Positions 36,801 through 48,759 of a DNA stretch of 64,000 bases are shown one piece after another. Numbering within the stretch: position 1 is the stretch's first letter; the number at the start of each line of letters is the position of its first letter. Under the pieces are notes generated by a model. It searched no databases. It saw only the letters and a program-made list of their open reading frames with translations, and was not told the DNA's origin. The DNA is from Primula veris (Eukaryota; Streptophyta; Magnoliopsida; Ericales; Primulaceae): contig OY821745.1 in assembly GCA_963682055.1 (NCBI GenBank), positions 3,355,501-3,419,500 on the forward strand. Direction: 5' to 3'. The position numbers and the translations under genes are program-made.

Positions 36801-39800
36801 GAAAGATAGTAACATAAAAACATGCAAATTTTGTTGTAAAACTGTTAATGATACGCGCAGCTAATGGTATAGCTAACTAAAAGAGAAAGAAACAGATGAA
36901 ATAAACTCACTCTCAGAAGCATCGAAGCCCAAGTACAGGTTACACGGTAAATTTGGGTATTATCTCACTAATTAAAATGCCAGATACTCAGATAGCTAGG
37001 TATGCCTAAACAAGTATCAAATTCTTGCATATAGAGCAACTTGATGTGTCAAAAGTATCAATGCGGAGAAACTAAGGGATCATGTGAAACGTATCTCCAA
37101 CGCTATAACCCACTTTTCTAAACCATAAACAGGAAATAAGGTTTCACAATAAGAGTGTGCCTAACACATAAAGACGCTACCTTTACGTTATAAGAAATCA
37201 AATGTCCAGGTAACGAATATTCCTGCCATCTCCAAGTATAATTGTTCAGCAATTAGCAAGTAAGTAATTAGTAATTACAGTGTATTAAGTATTGAGAACT
37301 CACATATACTGTGAACACGACAACTACCACCATTACTAGTATTCCAGAATGATGAGAGAAATCATCCATTAGTTTTCTGGCAACAAAGCCGCAGAAAATA
37401 GCCACCGGAGCAATTATAAGAAACATTGTCAGGAAAACTGATCTTGCATCTGGTCCAAATATAAACCTCCCTTGAAGTAAAAACACCTGCACATTGTAAA
37501 CGTAATGCTGATATTAAAAAAAAACTAAGTGAACACGAGTCATTTCATGTCAGCATGATAAAAGAACTAAGAGAATTTGATACTTCAAGAACCAAATATT
37601 GAAACTTAAAAAAAATGAAAAAATAGCATAACCTTAAAATGTCCAAACTGTTCCTATCTTAGTGCATATGCTCCTAGCTCCGTTTATTTTCTTTCCAACT
37701 CTTTCAGAAGAAAATTCACTTTGTACTCTCAGCTTGTTTGATAAAGCTCACAAGCTCAGCTAATAAATTTTTAACTTCTAAGCAGGGTAACTTCGGTTCT
37801 CAGCTTAAAACCCGGGTTTTTTGCTTTAGGGTTAATTTTATTAATCTAGATTTGTACTTAAAAAATTTCAACTCAAATTTTTTGTCTATAATCGAATGCC
37901 TACCGACATACTGACCTTTCAAGTAGTTTGGCTGCAACTATGAGCAAAACGATTATAGCTTATTTAAGTCTGAAGAAAATTCTAGATCATTTCAGCTTAA
38001 AAAAATTAAAAATTTCCCCCAAAAAAAATCACCTCCCCAACCTTATCATGTCTATAACTAATAGTAAGTTATAAGCAAAAATACTGAGCTTAAAAGCTGC
38101 AACCAAACAATCCTCAACGCTTGACAAACGAGGCCTCAATAAGTAAATTGCTTAATACCCATCATAGCTAAAAACATCCTAAAGTCAAGACTTAATAGGT
38201 CATTCCATAATAGCTAAAATACATCCTAAAGTCAACACAACAAAACAAGAAAAAATCCCTTGTATTAATTCTCCTTAGTCCTTTTTCATCAAACCAAAAT
38301 CAAATTAATTACATCACAAAACACATCACAATAGCTAATAGAAGTTCTAAACACACCCCCAAATACATCCCTTACTTATTTAACACACACACACACACAT
38401 GTAAATATACAAAAATTGTAATATGAATATCCATTCTTTTCTCTTATCCGTATTTTCTACACCCCTGTATTATATGCAGACTGTTCTTCAAGCAATATTT
38501 TTTAAAAAGAGCAAGTATAAGTATTTATCAGATTGCTAATATATACTTGTTCTAAAGAAACTCACATATAAATACCCTACTGATTAAACAAAATATTGCA
38601 CGATTTAAATTCAAATATTTATCCCTACAGTATATTTCATACATCCCTTAACTATCAGATATTTTATATTATTTTTTTCTGATTAATAAGCTACGCACAA
38701 CTTCAAATAAAGGGAAAAACTACGTTTAGTACACGAAACTATGTTGCTGTTAACAATTTGGGTACCCACCTTTCAACTTTCCCAATTTGGGTATCACACT
38801 ATAAGAAACTGTCCAATTTAGGTACCACTGTCTAAATTAATCAAGGAATCATGTAACATGACAGCACGTGCTTGATAAACTTGAACAGGGTAATTTTGTC
38901 ATTCTGCACCAAAATATATCATCTTATAGCGTATTCCCCCCAAATTTGGACTATGTACTGATTTTTGTTATGTGTGAAATTGAGGGAAAACGTTTTTCTA
39001 GGATGATATATTTTGATGCAGAATGACAAAATTAGCCTCTCACGAGAACGCTTGTCAAGCACGTGCTGTCTTGTGATATGATTCCGTGATTAATTGGTAC
39101 CTAAATTGGAAAGTTTCTTATAGTGTAATACCTAAATTGGAAATTGGAAAGTTTCTTACAATGTGATACCCAAATTGGGAAAATTGAAAGGTGGGTACCC
39201 AAATCGTTAAAAGTACATAGTTTGGTGTACGAAACGTATAAAACCCGTAAATCACTAGCAATTAATACATTTAGTATTATACTGTAATTAATACAGTAAT
39301 TAACACTAAGCTCAAAAATCACTAGCAAATCAAATTAACAAACTAATCCAGAATCAGTAACAAAAAGCCTTATCCCCAACACATCAACAAATTAATTTTA
39401 ATTATAATAGAACTTTTCTGATTAATAAGTTACGCGCAACATCAAATCAATAAAGAGCTACAAAATCTGCATTACACAGGACTATAATAATTAATTAATC
39501 TTAATTTCCTCAATTTGGATTACAAACATTTAGTATTATTATAATTAACAGTTAACACTAGCTCATAGTAAATCAATAGCAAATCCCTTGAACATGAACA
39601 AATTACACACTAAATCAAAAAATATATATAAATTAGAAACAATCGCAATAACTAAGGCTAATATATAGTAAGAAAAATTAAATATAATGGATTAAAACTC
39701 ACGTTACTTCCTCCCCAAGCTTTATATGCCGGGACCATAGTTGCCACGTCAGCTCCGTAACCTCCGCCGGAATCGGCCCTCTGAGGCGGTGGCCGGAGCC

Positions 39801-39807
39801 CATTCAT
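33809..39807 (-). CDS. DHHC-type protein S-acyltransferase (PAT)
   Basis: Five exons, all joined in phase 0 with GT-AG ends: 39807-39703, 37486-37304, 36496-36206, 35350-35117, 34294-33809, giving 432 residues. It transfers palmitate to cysteines of target proteins at endomembranes or plasma membrane. The N-terminus starts [10 protein letters not shown]. Four membrane segments lie near residues 51-74, 83-105, 200-221 and 240-266. Between TM2 and TM3 are RDPG (107-110) and the Cys-rich DHHC domain: CDTC from 156, then [14 protein letters not shown] and FDHHCPWVG, with the DHHC active site at 181-184. After TM4 comes [20 protein letters not shown], the TTxE motif with Ser for the first Thr. The Ser/Asn-rich cytosolic tail ends VDSSNT. 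The start MNGL..PP and [11 protein letters not shown] resemble the Arabidopsis PAT5-PAT9 group, from memory. Intron 1 (2.2 kb) holds a foldback MITE. Looks intact. Confidence 0.93.
38712..39247. mobile_element. Foldback MITE in PAT intron 1
   Basis: A nearly palindromic segment of about 535 bp. The left end reads ACGTTTAGTACACGAAACTATG and the right end is its inverse with two changes. Inward, TTTGGGTACCCACCTTTCAA pairs with its inverse near 39190, and AAGCACGTGCTGTC near 39058 pairs with GACAGCACGTGCTT near 38860. No coding capacity. Target duplication uncertain (possibly TAAA). Confidence 0.75.
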
Positions 39808-40368
39808 CTCTCTCTCTCTCTATATATATATATACACTATATATCTATCTATATATGTATATATGTTACACCGAGTTATTTTGATTGATTGAATAATTGA
39901 TAGATCGATCAAACTAATTAACGGCGGTTAAAAAGGTGATTAAGAGTTAAATTGATCGGAGGTTTTTCAATTTTGCCGTCTAATCAGTGGGATTTGAGGA
40001 GATTAAATTGATATTTTGGTTTTTCTATCTCTCTTTCTAAAGTGGAATATGTAAAGTCGTACGCACATCATTGCTGACCGCGTGGAATTATTCGTTTATT
40101 TTGAATTATAATACTAATAATAATATTAATATTAATATTAATAATAATATATACGGTGACACTGGAAAACATCTGCTGACACAGTAATTTTATTTTGACA
40201 TTCTCTGACTTTTTTTTTAGTTTTTTCTCACCAGTAAACTACTTTTTTTTTTTTTCTATGCTATAAAAATTACATGTATCATAAATCATATAAATCATAT
40301 AAATTGATTAAATTTAATAAAACACAAAATTCAACTCATAAGAATGCATATGATTCTCTAAATTAATA

Positions 40369-40601
40369 CTTCATCCGTCCCTAAACAAATGTCCCCTACG
40401 AAAACACGTACAATTTTGACCGATAATTTTTTCATATTTACATTGTCGGAAAAAATTATTTCAAAAGTTGATCGTAATTTATGGTTAGAACTATATGATG
40501 AAATTTTTAATTTTTTCATTTCGGTAATTTTGATATGAAAATTTTGATGGTTAAAATTGTATGTATTTTCGTAGAAGATATTTGTTTAGGGACGAAGGGA
40601 G
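40369..40601. mobile_element. Stowaway-type MITE (Tc1/mariner)
   Basis: 233 bp flanked by TA on both sides. Terminal repeats CTTCATCCGTCCCTAAACAA and, inverted, CTCCCTTCGTCCCTAAACAA extend inward to CTACGAAAA. The Stowaway hallmark CTCCCTCCGTCCC is clear. Confidence 0.88.
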
Positions 40602-42216
40602 TATAATAGTAATAAACTATATAAGTCCATATTTTTGTGTTTGTAATATTGTTATGATTATTAAAATATAATAAAAAAATAAAAAAATAATGTAAGGTTA
40701 TTATAAGAAAATTAATAAGAAAGCTGAAATTTTATGTAAATGTAAACGGTTCCTTAAAATGTATAAAATGGGTTAGGTTTAAGGAAATGATTAAGGTGAT
40801 TGGTGTGGATGATCTTAGTATTCTTTATGTATTAAGTTATTAATTAACCTCACATTAGAGTTTAATTAACCTCACATTGGAGTTAGCAAATCCTGATCAA
40901 TTGATCATAGCTACTTGGAAAACTTATCTTGCTTTACAATTTAGGTCCGTTTGTAAATATATTTTTTTATCTGATTTTTGTATTTTAGATTTTAAAAATA
41001 AATAAGTTTTCAGTTTTTTAGCTTTTGAAAAGCTGATTATTAGTCTAAAAAACCTAAAAAGATTTGAAAATAAAAAATCTGGATTTTGTTTTGGATTTTT
41101 AAAACATATTTTTATTAATCTGATTTTTGACCAAATAAGTTGTTGCCGTATGATAATTTATGAATGGTGATAAATATAAGAATTTTTTGATACACTTTTT
41201 CGGATATTTATTGATATTCATTGACTTATCTTTTTTTTTCCTCATTGACTTATCTTGATATTTAATATTGATTAAATGGCTATCGGCCGAATATCTACAT
41301 GGAGTGAGTCGACGAGCGACGATGGATAGCCGGTGAGGGGAAAAGATTTTAGAGGGATGGAGAGTAATTGTTATTATAAATCAATTACCTATTAATTACA
41401 AAACCATTTAAATTTGTGACTCGGTCAGAACTTCCAAAACCGTCAGAATTCTCACAAGCTTATTTGTGCAAATATCTCCAGATAATAAAAGCAGAATATT
41501 ATACTAAAACGAGGATCTCTTTATTTTTGTAAGAAATTAGAAGAAAGCAATGCAGAGTACAGAAATGTTTTTAATCAATTTACTTTGCAAATGATACGCA
41601 TGAAATTTGAATTCCGAATTTTGTAATTGACTCTCAAGTTACTCCTTGTCCACTTTTAACTGTCATATCTTTGTAAACTTTAGTCTTTTTTTTACAAAAG
41701 TTTACGTTTGCCAACACCCGAGTACGGAGATACGAAAAGGGAAATAAGTCGTTTGAAGTGGTTTTTATAGGAAAAAATAAGTTTAATACTACATTAAACT
41801 GTTTGGTTCTTATGAAATTATTGTTGACAAATCTACATTCCGTTACTGGAGCTGTAGCATATATATATATGGGTCATGCAAACAAGAATAACCCAATTGT
41901 GAAGTGTGTGCTTTGGGCCTCACTTTTTGTAGGGGAAATTTTGTTTCCTACATGTAAAATTATTGCAGTGCCTAAAGTTAATTTTTGTATATTTGATTAT
42001 TGGAAAATTTATAATTTAGTAAATATTTAGAAACTTATTTATAAAAAATCTGGTTGTTTTGAATTTGATGAATCTTTTACAAAAACAATACATATCTTGT
42101 GAACTTATTTACAAATAGGTACATGTCATTAAAAAATCCAAAAAATCCAAAAAAATATTTGAAAATTAAAAACCAAAATTTTTAAAAATACAATTTTTAT
42201 ACAAAAAATATGTGTG

Positions 42217-42326
42217 ATTATGTCTGATCCTGTCTAATCATGTCTAATCTTGTCCAATATTGTATGTCTAATCCTGTTTAATCATATGTAATCATGTTCA
42301 ATCATGTCTAATATTGTTTAATACTA
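42217..42326. repeat. Degenerate 10-11 bp tandem repeat
   Basis: Around ten loose copies of TGTCTAATCA/TGTCTAATCC-type units. Confidence 0.75.
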
Positions 42327-42691
42327 TGTACAAATTTTTTTAATTTTTTGATTTTATTTTTATTTTTTTTGTATATTTTGTTATTTTTTATGTCATATAT
42401 GTATCCAATTGTAAATAAGTATACGTAACTAATTATGAATAAGTACAAATAGATGAGTTTTTTGTAATTAAGTTGATTGTTATGTAGTTATTTGTAAGTG
42501 TCACTTGATTATATGATATATTTTTACCGAGGTTAAATCATCCACAATAGTTGTGTTAAATTTTTATTGTTAAATAGTGACACATGTGTATGTTAAATGT
42601 CACTTATATATGTTAAACTTAACAACTATATAAGTCTCAAATTAGTGTATTTTTTTTAACAACGTTATCTATTAATTTATAATAAATAATT

Positions 42692-43887
42692 TGTTGGCCC
42701 GTGTGCGGCTAAACCTTAGAGGGGGTGAATAAGGTTTCTAGGCGTTTTTGCCTAATTTAAAATTCTAAGCAACTAACCACCCAACTAATGCAATTCTTAA
42801 GCTTAAGCGTTTTAACAAGAGTCAATAAATTGCTAGGAGTACTAAACGCAAGCAAGAATAAATAATTGCGGAAAATAAAAGTTTAAGGAAGAAGATGACA
42901 CCAAGATTTATAGAGGTTCGGCAAACGGCCTACGTCCTCTCCTCGGTACTACCGAGTATTTCACTAAAATAATCTTCTTCCGGATGTTACAATCCTATCG
43001 AGCTAATCAACCGATTAAGCTCCCCCACACTTTATGAGTGTCCCGAATGAAAAGAGCTAGAGCTTTTAAGCTTCACTTGCTTACAAAGTCTCTACCCAAT
43101 CACTCGCTCACAAAAATGAGTTTATAAAATACTCGTTACAATTTTATCAAAAATTGAAACAACACCCACAATCGATTGCTTCTAAAATAAGCTAATATGT
43201 GGTTTCGATGATGTTTGATCTTTGTTGGAGCTTGTATCTCTTTATCTTCGATTTCTCTCTTTTCGAAGTATTTCACCAAAATGGTGATTTTGGGTTTTTG
43301 TATATGAGAGAGGTTGAAGGATTGATTGGTATTGTAATTGGTGTCTTTGGAAAGTGAATTGGGTTGGTTTTTATAATCACCAAAGACTGTTTTTCTGTAT
43401 ATGACCGTTGGAAGTGGTTGAGGCTTTTTTCAGAGGTTTTAAGCTGTTTTCCAGAAAAAGCTGAAAAGCTGTTTTCGAAATCTGTAGAAAACGATCGGTC
43501 GTTTTCTACAGTCGATCGGTCGTTATTCAGAAAAAGATCGGTCGTTTCTGAGTTTCGATCGATCGTTTTTCTTGTGGACTCTCTGGAAGAAATCAGAACA
43601 AAAACGATCGGTCGTTTTTGTACAGACGATCGGTCGTACTTCAGTTTTCTCTGTTTTCTCGTTAATCTTCAAAATCCCGTAATTTATTCGTTTTAGCTCC
43701 GATTCTGGTTCCGCTTGAACCTGTGGCTTCGTTTTTCTGAGCTCTATCTTTCTGGCGTTCTGGAATTTACAAATTCTCTTTTTGGAAAAGACAAGCATTA
43801 TATCATTGAAATAGAAAAATCGTAAAATCATTAAAAACATAATCAATGTTATAATCAAAATCAATTATTGAACCCCATGGCTCAACA
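42692..43887. mobile_element. Solo LTR (candidate), 1196 bp
   Basis: Begins TGTTGG and ends CTCAACA, with the short inverted ends expected of an LTR, and is flanked by the 5-bp duplication TAATT (42687-42691 and 43888-43892). Near the left end CTTAGAGGGGGTGAATAAGG, and further on GAGGTTCGGCAAACGGCCTACG, are phrases I associate with abundant plant LTR repeats. No internal domain or second LTR is present, so recombination between LTRs likely removed the rest. It contains the CGATCGGTCG array. Orientation unknown. Confidence 0.65.
43491..43645. repeat. Dispersed CGATCGGTCG array inside the solo LTR
   Basis: The word GATCGGTCG occurs five times, plus one variant GATCGATCG, within about 155 bp, each followed by TTTTC, TTATTC, TTTCTG or similar. 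Spacing is irregular (about 18-60 bp), so this is a motif cluster and not a simple tandem repeat. Confidence 0.85.
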
Positions 43888-44222
43888 TAATTAATTTCAG
43901 ATAAATTATAATATTATTGTAAATAAAAAAAGAAAGAGAGAATGTGTTGTTTTTCCTTTATTGTAGTATTTAATGTAAAAGTTGATCAACCAAATTGTCA
44001 TGTCATCACTTAACAATGTTAACTTTGATGTTAAATATATATAATAAAAATGTTAATAACATTAAGTTTAATTAGTTAGTTAACAACACTATTTTGAATG
44101 AAAAACATGTTTATTAGCTAATAATTTTACATAACAAGTGAGATAATATCACTATTGGGGATATTCTGTAACGACTAATTTATGTTTTCCCGGTCTTCAA
44201 AATGTAAGAGAACGTAACTTCA

Positions 44223-44554
44223 CACTACAACAAACTTAATAATTAGCAAAAATATTTTTAGAGGCAATCCAATTTTGTCTACAAATGGTAATTTTTCAAG
44301 ACACAAATAATTTTTTAGACACAACCATAAATCTAACTTTTAACCATATAATTTTAAAAAAAATATATCTCTAAAGAAAATCACCTATTAACATAAGGAG
44401 ACAATTAAAATTACGTGATTAAAAGTTAGATTTAGTGATAAAAAAATTATTTTTTGTCTCAAAGATTATTTTTGTCCCGAAAAGTTAACATTTGCAGACA
44501 AAATTTGATTGTTTTTAAAAAAAATTGTACATAATTATTAAGTTTGTTGTAGTG
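44223..44554. mobile_element. MITE with 23-bp perfect terminal inverted repeats
   Basis: CACTACAACAAACTTAATAA at the left end is matched exactly in inverse at 44532-44554. The whole 332-bp segment is partly self-complementary. The CACTAC ends suggest mobilisation by a CACTA-type transposase; no clean target duplication was seen. Confidence 0.8.
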
Positions 44555-44827
44555 CCATTCAAAAGTTTGATTACTAATTACAGGGGTGATTCGCAAATTA
44601 CTCATGATAATTCATAAGGTTTATGTGCTATATTAGTATATTAACCAAAGAACAATGGTACGTAAGCGAGAAATTGTAATTGACTAGTTATGTTAGGTTC
44701 GCCTCTATCCATTTTGTTCTCTTGTTCGACTATTGAAATATTAGGTCACAAGCGAGAGTAAATGTTAAGAGTTTATTATATATATCATACATCAACTGTA
44801 TATTAATTGTGTGTCTTTTTTATATAG

Positions 44828-45404
44828 AGTTACCATCCAACTATTAGAGATGTTTTGGTTTATAATGCTACGAGAGTCCTATATTATTAATGCAATTTAA
44901 CTATATAGAGTTACGCCGGGTGCGCATTGGGCCCCATCGACACGTAAATTTAGGGTAATAATTGAAGGAATCTTATCTCTTTGGAATATGACAAGCTGTC
45001 AAGCTTTTGCTTTTCCCTTATCCTTTGGCACGTGTTCATCTATAAGATGATCCATATAATTTTCCATATCTTCGTTACTCTGGGCAAAATCACGATCTTC
45101 TTCGGCACCAGAGTCTTCTTCCATTAAAGAATTGGATGAAGAATTATTGGCGAGACAATCAGTAAAATCTATGTCCAATTGACTCTGTACGAGAGCAAAT
45201 AATTTTGCTTTCAATTCCATAGAAGAAGCAGAGGGGAATTGTTTTTTGAGATCTGTCAAAGAAGGCAAATCTAATTTTGTAGTTTTTGCTTCGGGTGCAT
45301 ATTGCCGTTCCATTTTTTTAAAAGACTCAATAGTTACCATCCAACTATTAGAGATGTTTTGGTTTATAATGCTACGAGAGTCCTATATTATTAATGCAAT
45401 TTAA
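44828..45404. repeat. 73-bp direct repeat flanking a 431-bp insert
   Basis: The block from AGTTACCATCCAACTATTAG to AATGCAATTTAA is present at 44828-44900 and 45332-45404, identical by eye. The intervening 431 bp includes most of a 113-codon ORF. The words before copy 1 (TATATAGAGTTA) are also repeated just after it (44902-44913). Confidence 0.9.
44999..45340 (-). CDS. Unidentified acidic, Lys-tailed ORF (gene or retroelement fragment)
   Basis: 113 codons, running from inside repeat copy 2 into the insert. The translation is hydrophilic: a helical-looking first half (LDLPSLTDLKKQFPSASSME), then an acidic middle with runs of E and D, then a basic end, DKGKAKA. Codon use is less AT-biased than its surroundings, so it was probably once coding. 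I do not recognise the family. The style is reminiscent of the disordered part of retroelement or pararetroviral polyproteins, but that is a guess. The start codon lies in the duplicated DNA, so the original N-terminus is likely missing. Confidence 0.35.
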   Translation of the reverse strand: MVTIESFKKMERQYAPEAKTTKLDLPSLTDLKKQFPSASSMELKAKLFALVQSQLDIDFTDCLANNSSSNSLMEEDSGAEEDRDFAQSNEDMENYMDHLIDEHVPKDKGKAKA

Positions 45405-45536
45405 ATATTTGCACTCATAATATATATATTTGCACAAAAGACGATTAGGACTCTCGTAGTTAAAATGTATAGACTATAATAGAATTAATTACCAAAACCT
45501 CTCTAGTGCTATTTCCGTGATATTACGAACAATCAT

Positions 45537-45830
45537 TCTATTATAATAAGTAAATTCAAGAGAAATGAGATTGTCCAATTTTGTCTAATTTTTCCAAAAA
45601 TACATTCACTATGTTTTAATAATTACCAATATACATGATCTAATTAATTAACAAATTATACTCACTATATTTTTTTTCTAATTACGGATGTATCCTAAAT
45701 TAATTAACAATTCGTTTTAACATGCATAACTACAATAAATGATACAAAATCTGAATATTATGTTCAAAATAAAATATATTACGAGATTTATACCATTACG
45801 CGTCTTACACGCAACGCGTGGGTAGTGGTT
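45537..45830 (+). mobile_element. Helitron-like element, second copy
   Basis: Shares with 14494-14774 the start TCTATTATAATAAGT, the interior (CAATATACAT, CTGAATATTATGTTCAAAAT) and the ACGCAACGCGTG hairpin. The terminal CTAG is not evident here, so the end may be mutated. Confidence 0.5.
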
Positions 45831-46394
45831 ATATAAACAATCGTTAAAAAAAATTGTTATATAAACCATTCGGCCAGAATACTTTGTTAATAACAGTTGA
45901 TTAAATTAATTCATCAAAGAGCTTGGAGTGATTTGGATAGTTCTTCTTTGCATTTTGAGAATTTTTTTCTACTCACTTTTTGGCTATTTTCTAAGGGGGC
46001 CCTTAAAGGTGGGGTATTGCCGTATTGGTTTAAACATAATCATTTTCTACGGAAAAGTTAATGTTTAGTAGTAAAAAACTAACAAACTTTACTTAATTAT
46101 AGAAATGTATAAGTTGTTGTTGGGAAATGATCATTTAGTAAGACTTATTATGCTACGTGACCCTAATATTTATCAAATACTCCTTATTAAAATCTTTTTT
46201 AAATAAGGGTACATATGCTATAGAAGACGCTTTTTTTTTTTAACTATTTGTTTTTATATCTTTAATTGATGCTACGTTGATATGTATCAAATTTTAAATA
46301 AAAATTGGAAATGCAACTTTTCAAATATTAAGTGTGTTTTTATGTACTAAACAATTATTCTTCATTGTTTTTTTATTAATATATATATGTTACG

Positions 46395-46474
46395 TATTAG
46401 TATTAGTATTAGTATTAGTATTAGTATTAGTATTAGTATTAGTATTAGTATTAGTATTAGTATTAGTATTAGTA
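46395..46474. repeat. (TATTAG)13 hexanucleotide array
   Basis: About 13 perfect uninterrupted copies over 80 bp. Confidence 0.97.
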
Positions 46475-47184
46475 AGTACTAAGATTAAACATAAAGAGCA
46501 AATAAACTGAATTATAAAGCATTTATAGCAATCTTAAATGATATTCTAGGTTTAGTTCTTTGATAGAATTCAAGTCTCAAAATTCATTCTAAAAAATTAT
46601 TTTCCATTCCCAAAAGATCAAGCTTTCAATTGTCACGTCAATAGGTATCTTAAAACTGGATATGCCAAGTGCACTACTGCAAGAATCCCAATTATTGGGT
46701 CACTAGGGCTTCCTTATGTTTTTCTTAATTGATTTTAACAAAAATATTCTGTCTACAAAAATTACAAATATTTAATTTTATTGATTTAGTTATTGTATTT
46801 TACTGTAATTCTTAATAAAATACAAGTCTTTCTCGTCCTACTGTTTTCCTGGTGTATGCGTGTGTCACATGTTATCAGAAAGTAACGACTGATTGTGGAA
46901 TTTTAATTATCTATAGGATTAGATTCTTTAGTGGAAGTAACTTTTACAATAATCATTAGTTAATCAACATTATAGCTTAGTTTTTAAAGTCTCATCTTGC
47001 TCTTATAATATTTCAAAGATCATTCTACGTACGTTTCTAGCTTTTGAAAATGTAAGATATTGTTATTTTGTTGGACAAGTAATTACCTAATTAATTTATC
47101 TATCCCCTAATTTGTTTTGAACGATTCATATCAACAATTGGCAGGTACTTAACAACAAATGTGAATTGCGCACTAAACGAGTTA

Positions 47185-47377
47185 CACTACAGAAAAATAT
47201 ACAAATAACTACGAGATTAGTGATGTTATTTTTTGTTACAAGCTTATTAGATACGGTTTTTATAACGGATTTGTGACAGTTTAGTCAATTTCTGACAAAT
47301 TTATGATAATTTTTTAAATTAGTGACAGACTTGTGATAATTTTTTACTCTCACTAAATCAAACATTATTTTGTAGCG
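47185..47377. mobile_element. CACTA-like MITE
   Basis: Left end CACTACAGAAAAATA; right end CTCACTAAATCAAACATTAT TTTGTAG, the inverse of the left end of the elements at 59019 and 59370. The body has the same TGTGACAGTTTAGTCAATTT-type text. Same family, opposite orientation. Confidence 0.7.
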
Positions 47378-48759
47378 ATAGTTTGAAAGGACATAACCTT
47401 CGGAGACTATAAACTACTATAATAAAATCCTTGAGTGGGCTTTATAAACTAAGCAATTTTGTAGTTATGTTAAAGTTTATCTAATCTTTAACACATCAAT
47501 AATAGAGTGGATATCCTCAATAAGCTTTCTCTTCATCGTGGTATACCAAAGGGGACTTATGAAATATTATCCCATCATTTTATATCTTCTTATACAATTT
47601 TATGCACGACTCTTGTCATTTCTTAAGAGTTAATGGTTAAGGTTTTAGTGACTTTAATAAGAGTAAACAGTCCAAATAACATACAATTACAAGTTTACAA
47701 CGCAATATACCTTGGATTATCAAAAGTTTATGAACTTTACAACTGTTCCCCGAGATCTAATTTTGCTTATTCTTTTGTTCTAGCACATGCAATCTTATCA
47801 AATGAACGGTACTTGATCGTCTCCCAAAAATTGGCCTAGTTAAAATATTGTGTACTAGCTCTGTGCTTATGCATTAAAAATATTAACCACCTTTATATTT
47901 GGATAAATATATAGTAGGAATAATGTGCAACTTTGTTTGGAAAGTCTGAGTTTTAGCGATAGATAAGTGTAGGGAAATACTTGTAAAATCCTTCTATATT
48001 TTGCCATTTATAGTGAATACAGAGACAACTAATTTAAATAGATGCTTATCAAAACAAAACAAAAAACTCTTTGATACTTAATTGCGGTAATAGATTTATT
48101 AGGATGCCGTAATTTTAATTTATTTCTTTGACATGTTTACGGGTTGATGCCACTTACGGATTTTTCATAGACCTTCATTGCCTTTCTGTTTTTAGTTTTG
48201 ACTTAACTTTCAGAAAAATAAACTTGTTTAGTTCAAGTTGTTATCAAGTCAGAAAACAAATTCCAGATTATTGAGAAAGAGTGCATGCTTAAAAGGGAGA
48301 ATCAATGATTAGCTAGTATATAAAAACATAATATTTAATTTCTAAAAACTCGTATTCTCAAGGCTTCTTTAAACTCGGAGATTTAAATGAATAGTCATCG
48401 TTGTTAAGAACAACCGAGATCCAATGAGAATTTGCACGTAGCTTCAAGTCTTTGACATCCAAAAAGAAGGTTGTAATAACGAAACGAACATCTGAGAATT
48501 TGCTCCTAACTAGTGAAACAAGAAGTAGATGAATCTATTTGGTACATATATATATAATATAATGGTTGGTTAGTATAACATCAAACCCTAGAGAGAGAAA
48601 GAGAAAGAGAGAAAGAGCGCCGCCTCCCTCTCTTCCTATCTCCTCATCTTCTCCACCATCAAACAACCCTATTAACATACCAATATTTTATAATACTAAC
48701 CCTCATGGGTTAGATCTACAACCCATACACGTTTTTGAAGGAAAAATTGAACTGTCAAC

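Larger units (their letters stand above)
39808..42691. other. PAT upstream region and AT-rich intergenic DNA
   Basis: The first few hundred bases, with a CT/TA-rich patch at 39810-39860, should hold the PAT 5' UTR and promoter. Further on are a Stowaway MITE at 40369-40601 and a degenerate short tandem repeat at 42217-42326. A 90-codon ORF at 41758 has no recognisable domain. Confidence 0.5.
43893..48563. other. Repeat-rich intergenic DNA
   Basis: Contains a CACTA-like MITE (44223-44554), a 73-bp duplication around a small ORF (44828-45404), a Helitron-like copy (45537-45830), a (TATTAG)n array and another MITE (47185-47377). No host gene recognised. Confidence 0.5.

Noticed and set aside
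43364..43864. ORFs of 110 (+) and 113 (-) codons
   Set aside because: They read through the solo LTR and its motif array in both directions; no domain.
48355..48510. Minus-strand open stretch with exon-like text just upstream of the LINE
   Set aside because: Short, no start codon or splice signals that fit, family not recognised.
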